Below are positions 44,464 to 54,070 of a stretch of 54,197 bases of DNA, in pieces. Each line of letters begins with the position of its first letter. Position 1 is the first letter of the stretch. The notes beneath the pieces are model-generated. The model was not told the DNA's origin, made no database searches, and was given only the letters and a program-made list of their open reading frames with translations. The stretch is from Flavobacteriales bacterium (lineage in GTDB: Bacteria; Bacteroidota; Bacteroidia; Flavobacteriales_D; Sanyastnellaceae): contig JAIXWP010000074.1 in assembly GCA_027491215.1 (NCBI GenBank), forward strand, positions 1-54,197. The letters run 5' to 3'. The translations under genes and the position numbers were made by a program.

Positions 44464-45549
44464 ATGATAGAATACGAGAATATTGGAAAAGTAAACGCCC
44501 CTTTCGCTGCGGAATATGCCACCGCATTTCAAGAAGTGATGGATAGCGGTTGGTATATCCTGGGAAATAAAGTCAAGCAATTCGAATCTGAATTCGCTGC
44601 ATACTGCGGCACCAAGCATTCTATTGGACTTGCGAATGGACTTGATGCATTGATCCTTGCATTAAAAGCATACGATTTCAAACCAGGCGACGAAGTAATA
44701 GTACCCAGCAATACTTACATCGCAACAATACTCGCAATCGTTCACAACGGATTGAAACCAATTCTCGTTGAGCCAGACATTACCACCTACAACATAGACC
44801 CCAAGCGCATTTCAGAAAAAATCACCTCACGCTCAAAAGCGATTTTGGTGGTTCACTTATATGGAAAAATGTGTGCGATGGATGAAATCATGAGCCTTGC
44901 TGATAGCAATGGATTGATAGTCATTGAAGATTGCGCGCAAGCACATGGTGCGCACCTCAACGGAAAGAAAGCCGGTAATTGGGGACATTACGGCGCATTC
45001 AGTTTTTATCCAACAAAAAATTTAGGCGCACTTGCTGATGCAGGAGCAGCTACTACCAATGATGATGCGCTTGCACTTAAAATGAGCACGCTTCGCAATT
45101 ATGGAAGTCAAAAAAAATATTATAACGAAGTAGTAGGATACAATTCTCGATTGGATGAAGTGCAGGCAGCATTCTTGAGCATCAAACTCAGAAGACTCGA
45201 TGATATCAATGCGCACAAACGTTCATTGGCGAAAATGTATCTTGATCAGTTGAATGATCAGTTCATCAAACCAATCGTGCAAGAAGGATATTTCGATGTG
45301 TATCACATCTTCAATATTCGTCATCCCAAGCGAGATGAATTACGTGATTATTTATTAAGCAAAGACATCAAAACGGATATTCATTATCCTGTTGCACCGA
45401 TTGATCAACAAGCAATGAAAGGGATTCTGGATGGACAAGACAGTGAAATTGCAAGAGAGATTCACGCTACAACTTTGAGTTTGCCCATTTCTTTTTTCCA
45501 TAAAAAAGAAGAAATTCAAACCGTCATTGATGCACTCAACGCCTTTTAA
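44464..45549 (+). CDS. fdtB: dTDP-3-amino-3,6-dideoxyhexose transaminase (FdtB/QdtB type)
   Basis: A 361-residue PLP enzyme of the DegT/DnrJ/EryC1/StrS family that aminates the 3-keto sugar made by FdtA. The PLP-lysine is K185 in [25 protein letters not shown] gives the aspartate that contacts the pyridine nitrogen. [15 protein letters not shown] is the phosphate-binding part. Pairing with FdtA makes Fuc3N or Qui3N the likely product. The N-acetyltransferase (FdtC/QdtC) and the rmlA/rmlB genes are not in this window. Confidence 0.9.
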   Translation: MIEYENIGKVNAPFAAEYATAFQEVMDSGWYILGNKVKQFESEFAAYCGTKHSIGLANGLDALILALKAYDFKPGDEVIVPSNTYIATILAIVHNGLKPILVEPDITTYNIDPKRISEKITSRSKAILVVHLYGKMCAMDEIMSLADSNGLIVIEDCAQAHGAHLNGKKAGNWGHYGAFSFYPTKNLGALADAGAATTNDDALALKMSTLRNYGSQKKYYNEVVGYNSRLDEVQAAFLSIKLRRLDDINAHKRSLAKMYLDQLNDQFIKPIVQEGYFDVYHIFNIRHPKRDELRDYLLSKDIKTDIHYPVAPIDQQAMKGILDGQDSEIAREIHATTLSLPISFFHKKEEIQTVIDALNAF

Positions 45550-45551
45550 AA

Positions 45552-46319
45552 ATGGCTAGTTTATCCATCATCACTATTAATTACAATGATCTTGAAGGAT
45601 TGAAAAAAACCACGCAAAGTGTTTTTTCTCAAACATTCAAAGACATCGAGTACATCGTAATTGATGGTGGATCTTCCGATGGAAGTGCTGAATATATTCA
45701 GCAACACTTGGATCGTTTTTATTATAGTATTTCAGAGAAAGACAAAGGCATCTTTAATGCTCAAAACAAAGGTTTAGCGCAGGCTACCAGCGACTATTGT
45801 TTGTTCTTAAACTCTGGAGATTGTCTTGCAAATGACAATGCAATTGCAGAAGTCATGTCACAAAATTTAGAGGCCGACCTCATACTTTGCAACATGGGAT
45901 TTGTATATGATGATGGCGTACAAATCAGAAAGCAATCGAAAAATATTGATTTCAAATTATTCTCCACATCATCGATATGGCATCCTGCAACGCTTATCAA
46001 ACGCAGTGTATTTGAGCTTACGGGACCATACAATGAATCTTTTAGAATTACAGCAGACTATGATTTTTTCCTCAAAGCCATTTGGAAATATCATGCAAGC
46101 TATCAGCGTTTGGATGTAGTATTATCAAACTTCGATACCACGGGAGTCAGCTCAAATCCGGAGCATGCACAAAAGCATCAAGACGAGCGTATGCGTGTTC
46201 AAGCGCAGTATTTCACCGATGAAGAATTAAATGAGTCATTGGAAATTCAGGCAAGAGAAAAGTCACTCTTGACCAAAGTCGTTCGAAAAATCAAACGAAT
46301 ATTTATTCCCAACGCATGA
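45552..46319 (+). CDS. family 2 glycosyltransferase
   Basis: A 255-residue GT2 protein with the GT-A start SLSIITINYNDLEGLKKT, the VIDGGSSDGSAEYI nucleotide region and a metal-site motif CLFLNSGD. A conserved HPATLIKRSVF and a DYDFFLKA segment follow. It probably adds one sugar to the growing lipid-linked glycan at the cytoplasmic face. A basic C-terminal tail (KVVRKIKRIF) may bind the membrane. The stop overlaps the next start by 4 bases. Confidence 0.88.
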   Translation: MASLSIITINYNDLEGLKKTTQSVFSQTFKDIEYIVIDGGSSDGSAEYIQQHLDRFYYSISEKDKGIFNAQNKGLAQATSDYCLFLNSGDCLANDNAIAEVMSQNLEADLILCNMGFVYDDGVQIRKQSKNIDFKLFSTSSIWHPATLIKRSVFELTGPYNESFRITADYDFFLKAIWKYHASYQRLDVVLSNFDTTGVSSNPEHAQKHQDERMRVQAQYFTDEELNESLEIQAREKSLLTKVVRKIKRIFIPNA

Positions 46320-47242
46320 TGAGTGCCGAAGGAAAAATATCTGTGATTGTGCCGAACTATAATTACGCGCACTACTTGCCGGAGCTCCTTGCGTGTCTTC
46401 AACAACAGAGCTACCCTAATTGGGAATGTATCATCGTAGATGATGGCAGCTCAGACAACAGCATTGAGTTGATCGAATCTGCTATAAAAGATGATTCGCG
46501 TATTATCCTCATCCAACAAGAGAACGCTGGTCCAGCTGCGGCCCGCGCCAATGGCATACAAAGAGCATCTGGAGACTATATCCAACTCATAGATGCGGAT
46601 GATTATATATCAAAAGAAAAATTCGAAAGAGCATTGAATATTTTCAATGAGCAGTCCACGATAGACATTGTCTATTCAGACTATCGATTCGTGGATGTGC
46701 CATTCACCAAAGAATGGAAAGAAGATTTCAGAAAAAATAAAGTCGGTTCTCAACCTTTTATAGATTTTCTATCGCGATGGGAATTAGACCTTATGATCCC
46801 CATACATGCTTTTCTTTTTAGAAAAAGTTGTTTTGATCGTTGGGGCAGTATGGACCCTCAATTTCAAACTCACGAAGACTGGGACCTACATCTCAATTTT
46901 TCATTGAACGGTGCTCGATATCACTATGACGATCATGTGGGCGCTTATTATCGCATTCATGGCAGCAGTTCTTCAAGAACAGATCTAACCAAGAATCGAC
47001 GCGACATTGCATTGGTCCTAGCGAAGTACTTATCATTGGTACGAAATGATTTTGAAAAAAGAATTTGGCGCGAGCGTTATTTTCAAGCAATAGCCTCATT
47101 CATCATTGATGCTCGAGTGCGTAAACAAATCAACTGGCAACGAGTGATGGATCATCCTATCCCGCGCAGTTTAAAACGCGCTGCTGTTTGGAGCAGTCCC
47201 CTATATTTGATTCCTAAGATATTCGGCAAACTTGCAAGGTGA
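46316..47242 (+). CDS. family 2 glycosyltransferase
   Basis: A 308-residue GT2 protein: ISVIVPNYNYAHYLPELLAC, then IIVDDGSSDNSIELI, a DxD-type motif IQLIDADDYIS and the ED motif in THEDWDLHLNF. Two ATG codons in a row at 46316 make the first residue uncertain by one. It overlaps both neighbours by 4 bases. The donor sugar is unknown. Confidence 0.9.
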   Translation: MMSAEGKISVIVPNYNYAHYLPELLACLQQQSYPNWECIIVDDGSSDNSIELIESAIKDDSRIILIQQENAGPAAARANGIQRASGDYIQLIDADDYISKEKFERALNIFNEQSTIDIVYSDYRFVDVPFTKEWKEDFRKNKVGSQPFIDFLSRWELDLMIPIHAFLFRKSCFDRWGSMDPQFQTHEDWDLHLNFSLNGARYHYDDHVGAYYRIHGSSSSRTDLTKNRRDIALVLAKYLSLVRNDFEKRIWRERYFQAIASFIIDARVRKQINWQRVMDHPIPRSLKRAAVWSSPLYLIPKIFGKLAR

Positions 47243-48162
47243 AAGAAAGCATCGACATATCGATTGTTATTGTCAACTACAATGTGAAAGACCTTGTACT
47301 GGCTTGTCTTAAGAGCATTTATGCTCTTACCAATCCCGCGTTGCGTTTAGAAATTTTTGTGGTAGACAACGATTCTAAAGATGGCAGCAAGACTGCCATT
47401 CCCGAAGCATTTCCTCAGATTCATTTTATAGATAATAATTTCAACGCAGGATTCCCTGCAGCGAATAACCAAGCATTCAAACTAGCCCAAGGCCGATATA
47501 TCTTCATGTTGAATCCGGATACGGAATTGAAAGATGATAGCATCGGTAAGTTATATCAATACCTTGAAGCACATACTCAAGTAGACATGTGTGCGCCAAA
47601 ACTCTTGAATAGTGATTTATCCTTTCAGCAAAGTGTGTGGCGCTTTCCGACATTGACTTCGATCTTTTTAGAAATGCACTACCTGCATGCACTCAATGGA
47701 AAGAAAGATTACCGTGATCAAAATTTTCAAGAATCATTTAGTGCAGAAAGCGTTTCAGGTGCAGCAATATTCTTCCGAAGAGAACTACTTGAATCAGTAG
47801 GTTACCTGGATGAAAAAATGTTTTGGATTGAGGATATTGATTTCTGTTATCGCGCAGTGAAAGCTGGAAATACGTTGATGTATCTGCCTGAAGCAACAGT
47901 TGTTCATCACATCGGACAAAGTGCTAAGAAGAATTACAACATCTCTATTTCAAATCAAATTTGGAATAAAATAAAATTCTTTAGAAAACACTACTCTGCG
48001 GGCGCTACCTTCTTAGTGAAATGCATGAGTGCATATCATGTTGTCATTAAATTTGTGATGTTCAGTTTGATGTCACCGTTTTCCGTGATCTATCAGCGCA
48101 AGGCGAGCGCTTATGTTTACACATTCAAGCGAGTATTCAATCCACCTGATGGCATTCAATGA
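47239..48162 (+). CDS. family 2 glycosyltransferase, rhamnosyltransferase-like, GTG start
   Basis: A 307-residue GT2 protein of the WbbL/RfbF-like type: DISIVIVNYNVKDLVLACLK, VVDNDSKDGS, FNAGFPAANNQAF, FMLNPDTELK and EDIDFCYRAVKAG. Such proteins often use dTDP-rhamnose, which is inference here. It begins with GTG at 47239, giving a GTGA overlap with the previous stop. The C-terminus has a hydrophobic, probably membrane-associated region. Confidence 0.88.
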   Translation: MKESIDISIVIVNYNVKDLVLACLKSIYALTNPALRLEIFVVDNDSKDGSKTAIPEAFPQIHFIDNNFNAGFPAANNQAFKLAQGRYIFMLNPDTELKDDSIGKLYQYLEAHTQVDMCAPKLLNSDLSFQQSVWRFPTLTSIFLEMHYLHALNGKKDYRDQNFQESFSAESVSGAAIFFRRELLESVGYLDEKMFWIEDIDFCYRAVKAGNTLMYLPEATVVHHIGQSAKKNYNISISNQIWNKIKFFRKHYSAGATFLVKCMSAYHVVIKFVMFSLMSPFSVIYQRKASAYVYTFKRVFNPPDGIQ

Positions 48163-49124
48163 GCAATTCAAAAAAAATACTCATCACCGGTGGTACTGGA
48201 TTCATTGGCCAGCACTTGATTGCATTGTGGAAGAAGCAGCACACACTCTACGTTCTTTCGAGAAAAAAGAACATTACAATAGACGGCGTTGAAATATTGA
48301 ATGGCGATCTCAGCTCCATTCATCAACACAAAGAAATTCTCGCAGAAATAGATTTTGTGATCAACATAGCAGGAGATAAAAAGAACGTCGCTCTAATGCA
48401 AGCCACGAATGTCGAGGGATTGCGACACTTGCTTGAAGCGATATCTGAATTTCCAACCAAAGTACTTCACGTTTCCAGCGCAGGTATCTATGGCATCGAA
48501 CAGCAAGAGCACGATGAAATCACAGAAGAAACGATTTGCCTTCCTAACAACACCTACGAGAAAAGTAAATTCGAGGCAGAAATTATACTGAAAGCTTGGG
48601 GAGACCGTCATGCTGATCGCTACATCGCTATTCGACCTTCAAATGTATTTGGACCATTGGATCCATCCAATAAACTATTGACGCTCTGTAAAGCGCTTCA
48701 GTCGGGCAAATTCTTTTTTATTGATAAAGGTGCATTGGTCAATTATGTAAGTGTGACCCAAGTCGTACATGCCATTGATCAGTTGATAAAGACCAATCGT
48801 TTTGAAAACAACTTCTTCAATGTGAATGCACCAATGACGATTGCCCATTTCATTGAACTTCTTAGAACACATTTGGGTAATACCCCAGAACCCAAGACCA
48901 TTCCAGCATTCCTTAAGCCTTTGGTGTTTATCGCTGCCAAGTTTTTCGACCTCATGCCAAAGCGATTACAGTTTTTCAATTCTGGAAAGTACCGTGAACT
49001 CACGTCTCACAAGTACTATAACGTACAAAAACTGGAGCGTTTCATTTCATTCGAGCATACCAAAGACCTCGAGACGGGTATTGAAAACCATATCGAAAAC
49101 TTCAAGAAACAAGGGCTTCTATAG
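48159..49124 (+). CDS. NAD-dependent sugar epimerase/dehydratase-like SDR
   Basis: A 321-residue extended SDR with the cofactor motif ITGGTGFIGQHL (9-20). It has a VSSAGIYGIE substrate/Ser region, the YxxxK pair in TYEKSKFEAE and IRPSNVFGPLDPSNK. Such enzymes convert nucleotide sugars or undecaprenyl-linked sugars. The exact reaction is unclear because the substrate pocket is not recognisable. It starts in a 4-base overlap and is the last gene of the tightly coupled run. Confidence 0.85.
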   Translation: MSNSKKILITGGTGFIGQHLIALWKKQHTLYVLSRKKNITIDGVEILNGDLSSIHQHKEILAEIDFVINIAGDKKNVALMQATNVEGLRHLLEAISEFPTKVLHVSSAGIYGIEQQEHDEITEETICLPNNTYEKSKFEAEIILKAWGDRHADRYIAIRPSNVFGPLDPSNKLLTLCKALQSGKFFFIDKGALVNYVSVTQVVHAIDQLIKTNRFENNFFNVNAPMTIAHFIELLRTHLGNTPEPKTIPAFLKPLVFIAAKFFDLMPKRLQFFNSGKYRELTSHKYYNVQKLERFISFEHTKDLETGIENHIENFKKQGLL

Positions 49125-49147
49125 CCTTAAAAAACGAGCTTATTGAG

Positions 49148-49155
49148 TAAATTTG
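49148..49155 (+). promoter_or_regulatory. -7 box before the second glycosyltransferase run
   Basis: TAAATTTG matches the -7 consensus exactly, 22 bases before the next ATG, in the only 50-base gap between 44098 and 51491. No -33 TTG is seen. It may start a separate transcript for the two GT4 genes and the mannosidase. Confidence 0.45.
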
Positions 49156-49177
49156 AGCCTTAAATCCAATCGCTCCG

Positions 49178-50254
49178 ATGACGATATTGCTTTTAGGTGA
49201 AAATGGTAGTGTGCATATCCAGAAGTGGATCCGTGCTTTAGCGGACCGACCTGGCATTAAGATGCATGTGATTACCTACGAGCGCGGAGTGATGTATGAT
49301 GATGTTACTTATCATTTTCTAAAACCTGTCACTAATACAAAACTCGATTATGTACTCAACGCCTCTCGCGTGAAAGCCATCATTCGAATAGTGAAGCCGG
49401 ATTTAGTGCATGCGCATTACGCAACGAGTTATGGTTTTATGGCAGCCCAGAGCAATTTCCATCCTTTGATCATCACAGGGTGGGGTGCAGATATTTTCGA
49501 CAGCCCAAGACAATGGGTAATGCGCCAGATGCTGCAATATAGCTTTCGCAAAGCGGATGGGCTATCCGTGCTATCTCGCATCACTCGAGAGGAAATGAAA
49601 AAATATACCGACAAGGAAGTTCGATTGATTCCTTTCGGAGTAGCTACGGAAAAATTTAATGAGTGCGACCGCACCAACCGAACGATCGTTCGGGTTGGAA
49701 CAGTAAGAACACTGACCGAAAAATACGGCATCGAATATTTGATTCGCGCATTTTCAATTTTAAGAAAGAAATACCAACACATCCATCTCGACATTGTTGG
49801 AGACGGCCCCCAGCGTGGCTTTCTTGAATCGCTTGCAAAAGAATTAGCTGTTTCTGATCACATAACCTTTCATGGCTATGTGAATCAAAATAGTGATTTC
49901 GAGAAATACAAATCGCTGCTCGATAGCTTCGATATCTTCACCATTCTTTCGATCATTGATTCGGAAACATTTGGTGTTGCCTCTGTCGAAGCTTCTGCAT
50001 GTGGCTTGCCCGTAGTAGCAACGAAGGTCGGTGGATTACCTGAAGTAGTAAGCGATCATCACACAGGATTGTTGGTTCCTCCAAAAGATCCGGAAGCAAC
50101 AGCCGCAGCATTAGAAAAATTAATTGTCGATGAAGCATTGAGACACCGCATGGGGCGTGAGGGACGTGAATACGTGCTCGCAAACTATGATTGGAAAAAG
50201 AATGTCGATCAAATGATAGAGTTCTATCGCTCACTAATTTCGAAGCAATCATGA
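49178..50254 (+). CDS. family 4 glycosyltransferase
   Basis: A 358-residue GT-B enzyme of family GT4. The N-terminal domain has TILLLGENGSVHIQKWIRAL, VHAHYATSYGFMAA and WGADIFDSP. The C-terminal domain has the IVGDGPQRGFLESL nucleotide loop and the retaining E-x7-E signature SETFGVASVEASACGLPVVA. It probably adds a sugar with retention of configuration to the lipid-linked chain. The stop overlaps the next start by 4 bases. Confidence 0.92.
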   Translation: MTILLLGENGSVHIQKWIRALADRPGIKMHVITYERGVMYDDVTYHFLKPVTNTKLDYVLNASRVKAIIRIVKPDLVHAHYATSYGFMAAQSNFHPLIITGWGADIFDSPRQWVMRQMLQYSFRKADGLSVLSRITREEMKKYTDKEVRLIPFGVATEKFNECDRTNRTIVRVGTVRTLTEKYGIEYLIRAFSILRKKYQHIHLDIVGDGPQRGFLESLAKELAVSDHITFHGYVNQNSDFEKYKSLLDSFDIFTILSIIDSETFGVASVEASACGLPVVATKVGGLPEVVSDHHTGLLVPPKDPEATAAALEKLIVDEALRHRMGREGREYVLANYDWKKNVDQMIEFYRSLISKQS

Positions 50255-51483
50255 GAATCGTCATTCTAAGTCAATACTTCCCACCCGAGGTTGGTGCGCC
50301 ACAGAATAGGCTTTACGAGCTCGCTGTCCGTTTACAGGAACGCGGCGCAGAAGTGACTATTCTCACCGCGATGCCCAACTATCCGCAGATGGTAGTGCAT
50401 GAGCAATACAAAGGGAAGTTCTTTGTATCCGAGGAGATGAATGGATTGAAGGTGCTCCGCTCATGGATCTATGCCTCTACTTCAAAGGGAATATTGAAAA
50501 GACTTCTCAATTATTATTCGTTTGTATTTAGCTCGTTTTGGATTGGATTATTCAAACTGCCAAAACATGATTTTCTATTAGTAGAAAGTCCTCCTCTATT
50601 TCTTGGAAAAACAGCTTTTGCTTTAACCAGATTAAGAGGCTCGAAAATGATTTTCAATGTCAGCGATCTTTGGCCTGAAAGTGCAGAGAAACTTGGCATT
50701 GTAACGAATAAATCATTTCTAAAAGCCGCAACAATTCTCGAAGAGTTTTTATATAGAAAGTCCTTTTTAATCACTGGACAAACACAAGGAATTTGCAAAG
50801 ACATTCAAACCCGCTTTCCGAAGAAAGATCTCTTTTGGTTGCCCAATGGTGTAGACATGAACTACTACTCCATCGATCAAGTAGAGAGTCATTGGAGAAA
50901 AGAAAATGGTCTTAATGATGATGATTTCTTACTTCTTTATGCAGGTATAATCGGCCACGCGCAAGGTTTAGAAGTAATTCTTCATGCAGCATCACAAATT
51001 CAATCTCATTCGAAAATTAAATTCTTGTTGCTTGGAAGCGGTCCAGAACGCGACAAACTGATGGCATTGAAAGAAGAACTTCGTCTTACCAATGTCCATT
51101 TTTTAGATGCAGTGGGTAAAAAAGAAATGCCCCCGATTGTGAAAGCAGCGGATGTTGCAGTTATTCCACTCAAGAAACTCGACCTTTTCTTAGGAGCGAT
51201 TCCATCCAAGATATTTGAAAATTTAGCAATGAAAAAGCCCATTCTTCTTGGGGTTTTAGGAGAAGCAAAAGAATTATTTATTGATAACGGAAAAGCTGGT
51301 CTGGCTTTTGAACCCGAGAATGCAGAAGATCTAGCACAAAAGACGCTACAACTTTTTCAAAACAGAAATGAATGCGCTCAGCTCGGTGAAAACGGATATC
51401 AATATGTTAAAGATAATTTTACCCGCGATCTCATTGCCCAGCGCTTCTGGGAAAAGCTACAAACCATCCACTCCACGAAGTAA
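50251..51483 (+). CDS. family 4 glycosyltransferase (WbuB/WcaI-like)
   Basis: A 410-residue GT-B enzyme. Its N-terminus RIVILSQYFPPEVGAPQNRL, with AMPNYPQMVVH, is typical of WbuB/WcaI-like transferases acting on lipid-linked glycans. LLLGSGPERDKLMAL and PSKIFENLAMKKPIL form the C-terminal donor site. The ATG at 50251 gives the 4-base overlap with the previous gene; the longer frame back to 50191 is not used. The beta-mannosidase gene follows after 7 bases. Confidence 0.9.
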   Translation: MRIVILSQYFPPEVGAPQNRLYELAVRLQERGAEVTILTAMPNYPQMVVHEQYKGKFFVSEEMNGLKVLRSWIYASTSKGILKRLLNYYSFVFSSFWIGLFKLPKHDFLLVESPPLFLGKTAFALTRLRGSKMIFNVSDLWPESAEKLGIVTNKSFLKAATILEEFLYRKSFLITGQTQGICKDIQTRFPKKDLFWLPNGVDMNYYSIDQVESHWRKENGLNDDDFLLLYAGIIGHAQGLEVILHAASQIQSHSKIKFLLLGSGPERDKLMALKEELRLTNVHFLDAVGKKEMPPIVKAADVAVIPLKKLDLFLGAIPSKIFENLAMKKPILLGVLGEAKELFIDNGKAGLAFEPENAEDLAQKTLQLFQNRNECAQLGENGYQYVKDNFTRDLIAQRFWEKLQTIHSTK

Positions 51484-51490
51484 TAATCAT

Positions 51491-53875
51491 ATGATTCGAC
51501 TGACCATCGTTTTTCTTGTGACATTGTTTTCATTGAATATCTACGCTCAAATGAATCCATCTAACCAGTACACTACTCCCCAACCATACTTAGAATGGAT
51601 GTTCGAAAAGGAGCCTGGTTCTTGGAACCTTGCAAAAGTTCCTGGGTGCATTCATACCGATCTAGAAAATCTCGGGATGATTGAAAACCCACTGATTGGA
51701 ATCAATGAAAGCCTTTGTCAATGGATCGGAGAGCGTGATTGGAACTATTCTACTTATGATTTCACTGTGCCAGATGAAATATTTAATTCCAATGTCATCA
51801 GACTTAAATTCCATCAACTAGACACTTATGCAACAGTGTTTCTCAACGATCAAAAATTATTTGTTGCTGACAATGCTTTCCGAGCTTACGAGGTAGATGT
51901 AAAACCATTTCTCAAAAAAGAAAAGAATACCATGCGTGTGGAGTTTAAATCTCCCATCACCATAGGCAAACAAAAAATTCAAGAACTAGGATATCCTATT
52001 CCCGGCGCTGATATGCGCGCAGTAACGCGTAAACCACAGTACCATTATGGTTGGGACTGGGGCCCGAAACTGGTAACAATGGGAATCACGGGGCCGATAG
52101 AATGGATAGCATACAACGAAGCGAACATCACAGATTTTTACATCCATCAAAAATTTATTTCTCAAGAAAAAGCAGAGATCGAAGCGCGCACCTCCATTCA
52201 CAGCACCGTCGAAGGATTTATAACACTCACAATTCGACATACCAATCAACTAGAACCAAACATTGTCAGTTTAAAACTATCAAAAGGCATCAATGAATTT
52301 ATCATTCCGCTAAGCATCGACAATCCAAAACTATGGTGGTGCAATGACCTTGGCGAACAATTCCTTTATGACTTCAGCCTAGAAGCATCTATAGACGAAA
52401 AGAAAGTGGCTGAAAAGCGTATCAAAACAGGCTTGCGCAGCATTCGCTTGGTGACAGAAAAAGATGATGTGGGAGAAACATTTTACTTCGAATTAAACGG
52501 CAGACCAGTGTTTGCAAAAGGAGCCAATTATATTCCTATTACCATGCTTCCTGGTGTTGCAACTCGAACAGATTATACCAATCTGCTATCACAATGTCAA
52601 AGCAGCCATTTCAATATGCTACGTGTATGGGGCGGTGGCTATTATGAAACAGAAGATTTCTACGAATTATGTGACAGCCTTGGAATCATGGTATGGCAAG
52701 ACTTTATGTTTGCTTGCAGCATGTATCCGGGAAATGCTGCCTTTCTGCAAAACGTACAATTAGAAGCAGACTATCAAACCAAGCGATTACGCAATCACCC
52801 ATGCATCGCGTTATGGTGTGGCAATAATGAAAACGCCGAAGGCTGGGAGCGTTGGGGTTGGCAGATGGGGTTAAGCGATAAAGACAAAGGAAAATTAAAC
52901 AAAGCATACACTGATGTATTCAATGAAATACTTCCTAATACCGTACTAAAAAACCATCCACAAATCAACTATTGGGAAAGTAGTCCACGATTCGGAAGAG
53001 GCGATAAGCGTAGCATCACAGAAGGCGACTCGCACTACTGGGGATTATGGCATGACGAAGAACCTTTCGAAATATTAAACGAGCGTGTGCCAAGATTCAT
53101 GAGTGAATACGGTATGCAGAGCTATCCCAATCTCAATGTGCTTGAGGAAATTATTACCACCAATTCATTCGATATAAATGACCCAGGAATGGTCCTTCAC
53201 CAAAAACATCCACGTGGAAATAAATTGATGAATGACTACATGAAGCGTTGGTTTGATGTAGACCAATTATTAAAAAATAATCAATCCGATTCGACATTTT
53301 ATAATTCAGATTTCGCATTCTACGCGCAGTTAACACAGTCGGTGCAAGCCGAAGGAATATTAATGGGAATCGAGGCTCACCGTAGAAACATGCCCTATTG
53401 CATGGGAACATTGTTCTGGCAGCTAAATGATGTGTGGCCTGCCCTATCCTGGAGCGCTATTGATTATAAATATCAACCCAAAGTATTGATGTATGCACTT
53501 CAAGATGCATACGCACCCATTCTTATCAGTCCGATTTTAGAAAATGATTTCTTAAACATCCATTATATCAATGATGGCATTGAGGAGAATCCACTAGTTA
53601 AAATCGAAATCTTTATTTCGAATGAAAATGGAGAAATCATTTTCGATGAAATTGTAGAGCATTTTCCGCTGACCAATAACTGTATTTTCTTCAGTAAAAA
53701 AATCCAAGAAGTCATAGGCTCGAAATCTCCTGAGAACCTTCTCATCACAGTAAATATGAGCACCCTGGATGGTGAGTTATTTAGAACAAGATCGAAAAAA
53801 TTAGTTGGAAAAAGCAGCCAAGGACTTCGCCTAATTATCTCAGAATACGACGGCGGAGTTTATATTGGTCGATGA
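51491..53875 (+). CDS. secreted GH2 beta-mannosidase
   Basis: A 794-residue glycoside hydrolase family 2 enzyme that removes terminal beta-mannose. A signal peptide (TIVFLVTLFSLNIYAQ) precedes a jelly-roll sugar-binding domain with FHQLDTYATVFLND and PQYHYGWDWGPKLV. An Ig-like domain and the TIM barrel follow. The barrel holds the acid/base glutamate E447 in CGNNENAEGW and the nucleophile E539 in MSEYGMQSYPN. A shortened C-terminal beta-sandwich ends the protein. The ATG at 51491 starts the signal peptide; the frame upstream overlaps the GT4 gene. It may trim or recycle a mannose-containing glycan, or digest dietary mannan; context favours neither firmly. Confidence 0.93.
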   Translation: MIRLTIVFLVTLFSLNIYAQMNPSNQYTTPQPYLEWMFEKEPGSWNLAKVPGCIHTDLENLGMIENPLIGINESLCQWIGERDWNYSTYDFTVPDEIFNSNVIRLKFHQLDTYATVFLNDQKLFVADNAFRAYEVDVKPFLKKEKNTMRVEFKSPITIGKQKIQELGYPIPGADMRAVTRKPQYHYGWDWGPKLVTMGITGPIEWIAYNEANITDFYIHQKFISQEKAEIEARTSIHSTVEGFITLTIRHTNQLEPNIVSLKLSKGINEFIIPLSIDNPKLWWCNDLGEQFLYDFSLEASIDEKKVAEKRIKTGLRSIRLVTEKDDVGETFYFELNGRPVFAKGANYIPITMLPGVATRTDYTNLLSQCQSSHFNMLRVWGGGYYETEDFYELCDSLGIMVWQDFMFACSMYPGNAAFLQNVQLEADYQTKRLRNHPCIALWCGNNENAEGWERWGWQMGLSDKDKGKLNKAYTDVFNEILPNTVLKNHPQINYWESSPRFGRGDKRSITEGDSHYWGLWHDEEPFEILNERVPRFMSEYGMQSYPNLNVLEEIITTNSFDINDPGMVLHQKHPRGNKLMNDYMKRWFDVDQLLKNNQSDSTFYNSDFAFYAQLTQSVQAEGILMGIEAHRRNMPYCMGTLFWQLNDVWPALSWSAIDYKYQPKVLMYALQDAYAPILISPILENDFLNIHYINDGIEENPLVKIEIFISNENGEIIFDEIVEHFPLTNNCIFFSKKIQEVIGSKSPENLLITVNMSTLDGELFRTRSKKLVGKSSQGLRLIISEYDGGVYIGR

Positions 53876-53900
53876 CAGAAATCTCGATTCCGCTGCGCTT

Positions 53901-53977
53901 ATTCGAAATTCGAGATTCGAGATTCGGGATTCGGGATTAGGGATTCGGGATTCGGAATTCGGGATTCGGAATTCGAA
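53901..53977. repeat. eleven tandem 7-bp units (ATTCGRR type)
   Basis: Eleven uninterrupted heptamers: ATTCGAA, ATTCGAG twice, ATTCGGG twice, ATTAGGG, ATTCGGG, ATTCGGA, ATTCGGG, ATTCGGA, ATTCGAA. All have the form ATTNGRR, with N being C in every unit but one. A decayed unit (ATGCGGC) follows. Confidence 0.95.
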
Positions 53978-53993
53978 ATGCGGCTCTCCACGG

Positions 53994-54070
53994 ATTGGGC
54001 CAGTCCCTCGCTATAGATTTAAAAATATTCGCTTAGCTCATATTTTAAATCTAACGCTCGGGAACCCATT
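53994..54070. repeat. long imperfect hairpin at the core of the terminal element
   Basis: AGATTTAAAAATAT (54015-54028) pairs with ATATTTTAAATCT (54040-54052) with one bulged A and an 11-base loop. The pairing resumes outside through TCCC/GGGA (54004-54007 with 54060-54063) and GGG/CCC (53997-53999 with 54065-54067). No T-run follows, so it is not a simple terminator. Confidence 0.7.

Noticed and set aside
49108-49135. Terminator-like GGGCT/AGCC hairpin after the SDR gene.
   Set aside because: The stem is short with a bulge and is followed by A rather than T residues.
53997-54009. On the minus strand this reads GAGGGACTGGCCC, a string found in the core of SAM-I riboswitches.
   Set aside because: The rest of the riboswitch (kink-turn, P1 and the sequence after the core) is absent, the string lies in one arm of the central hairpin, and no methionine gene lies downstream on that strand. 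Chance or repeat-internal similarity is likelier.
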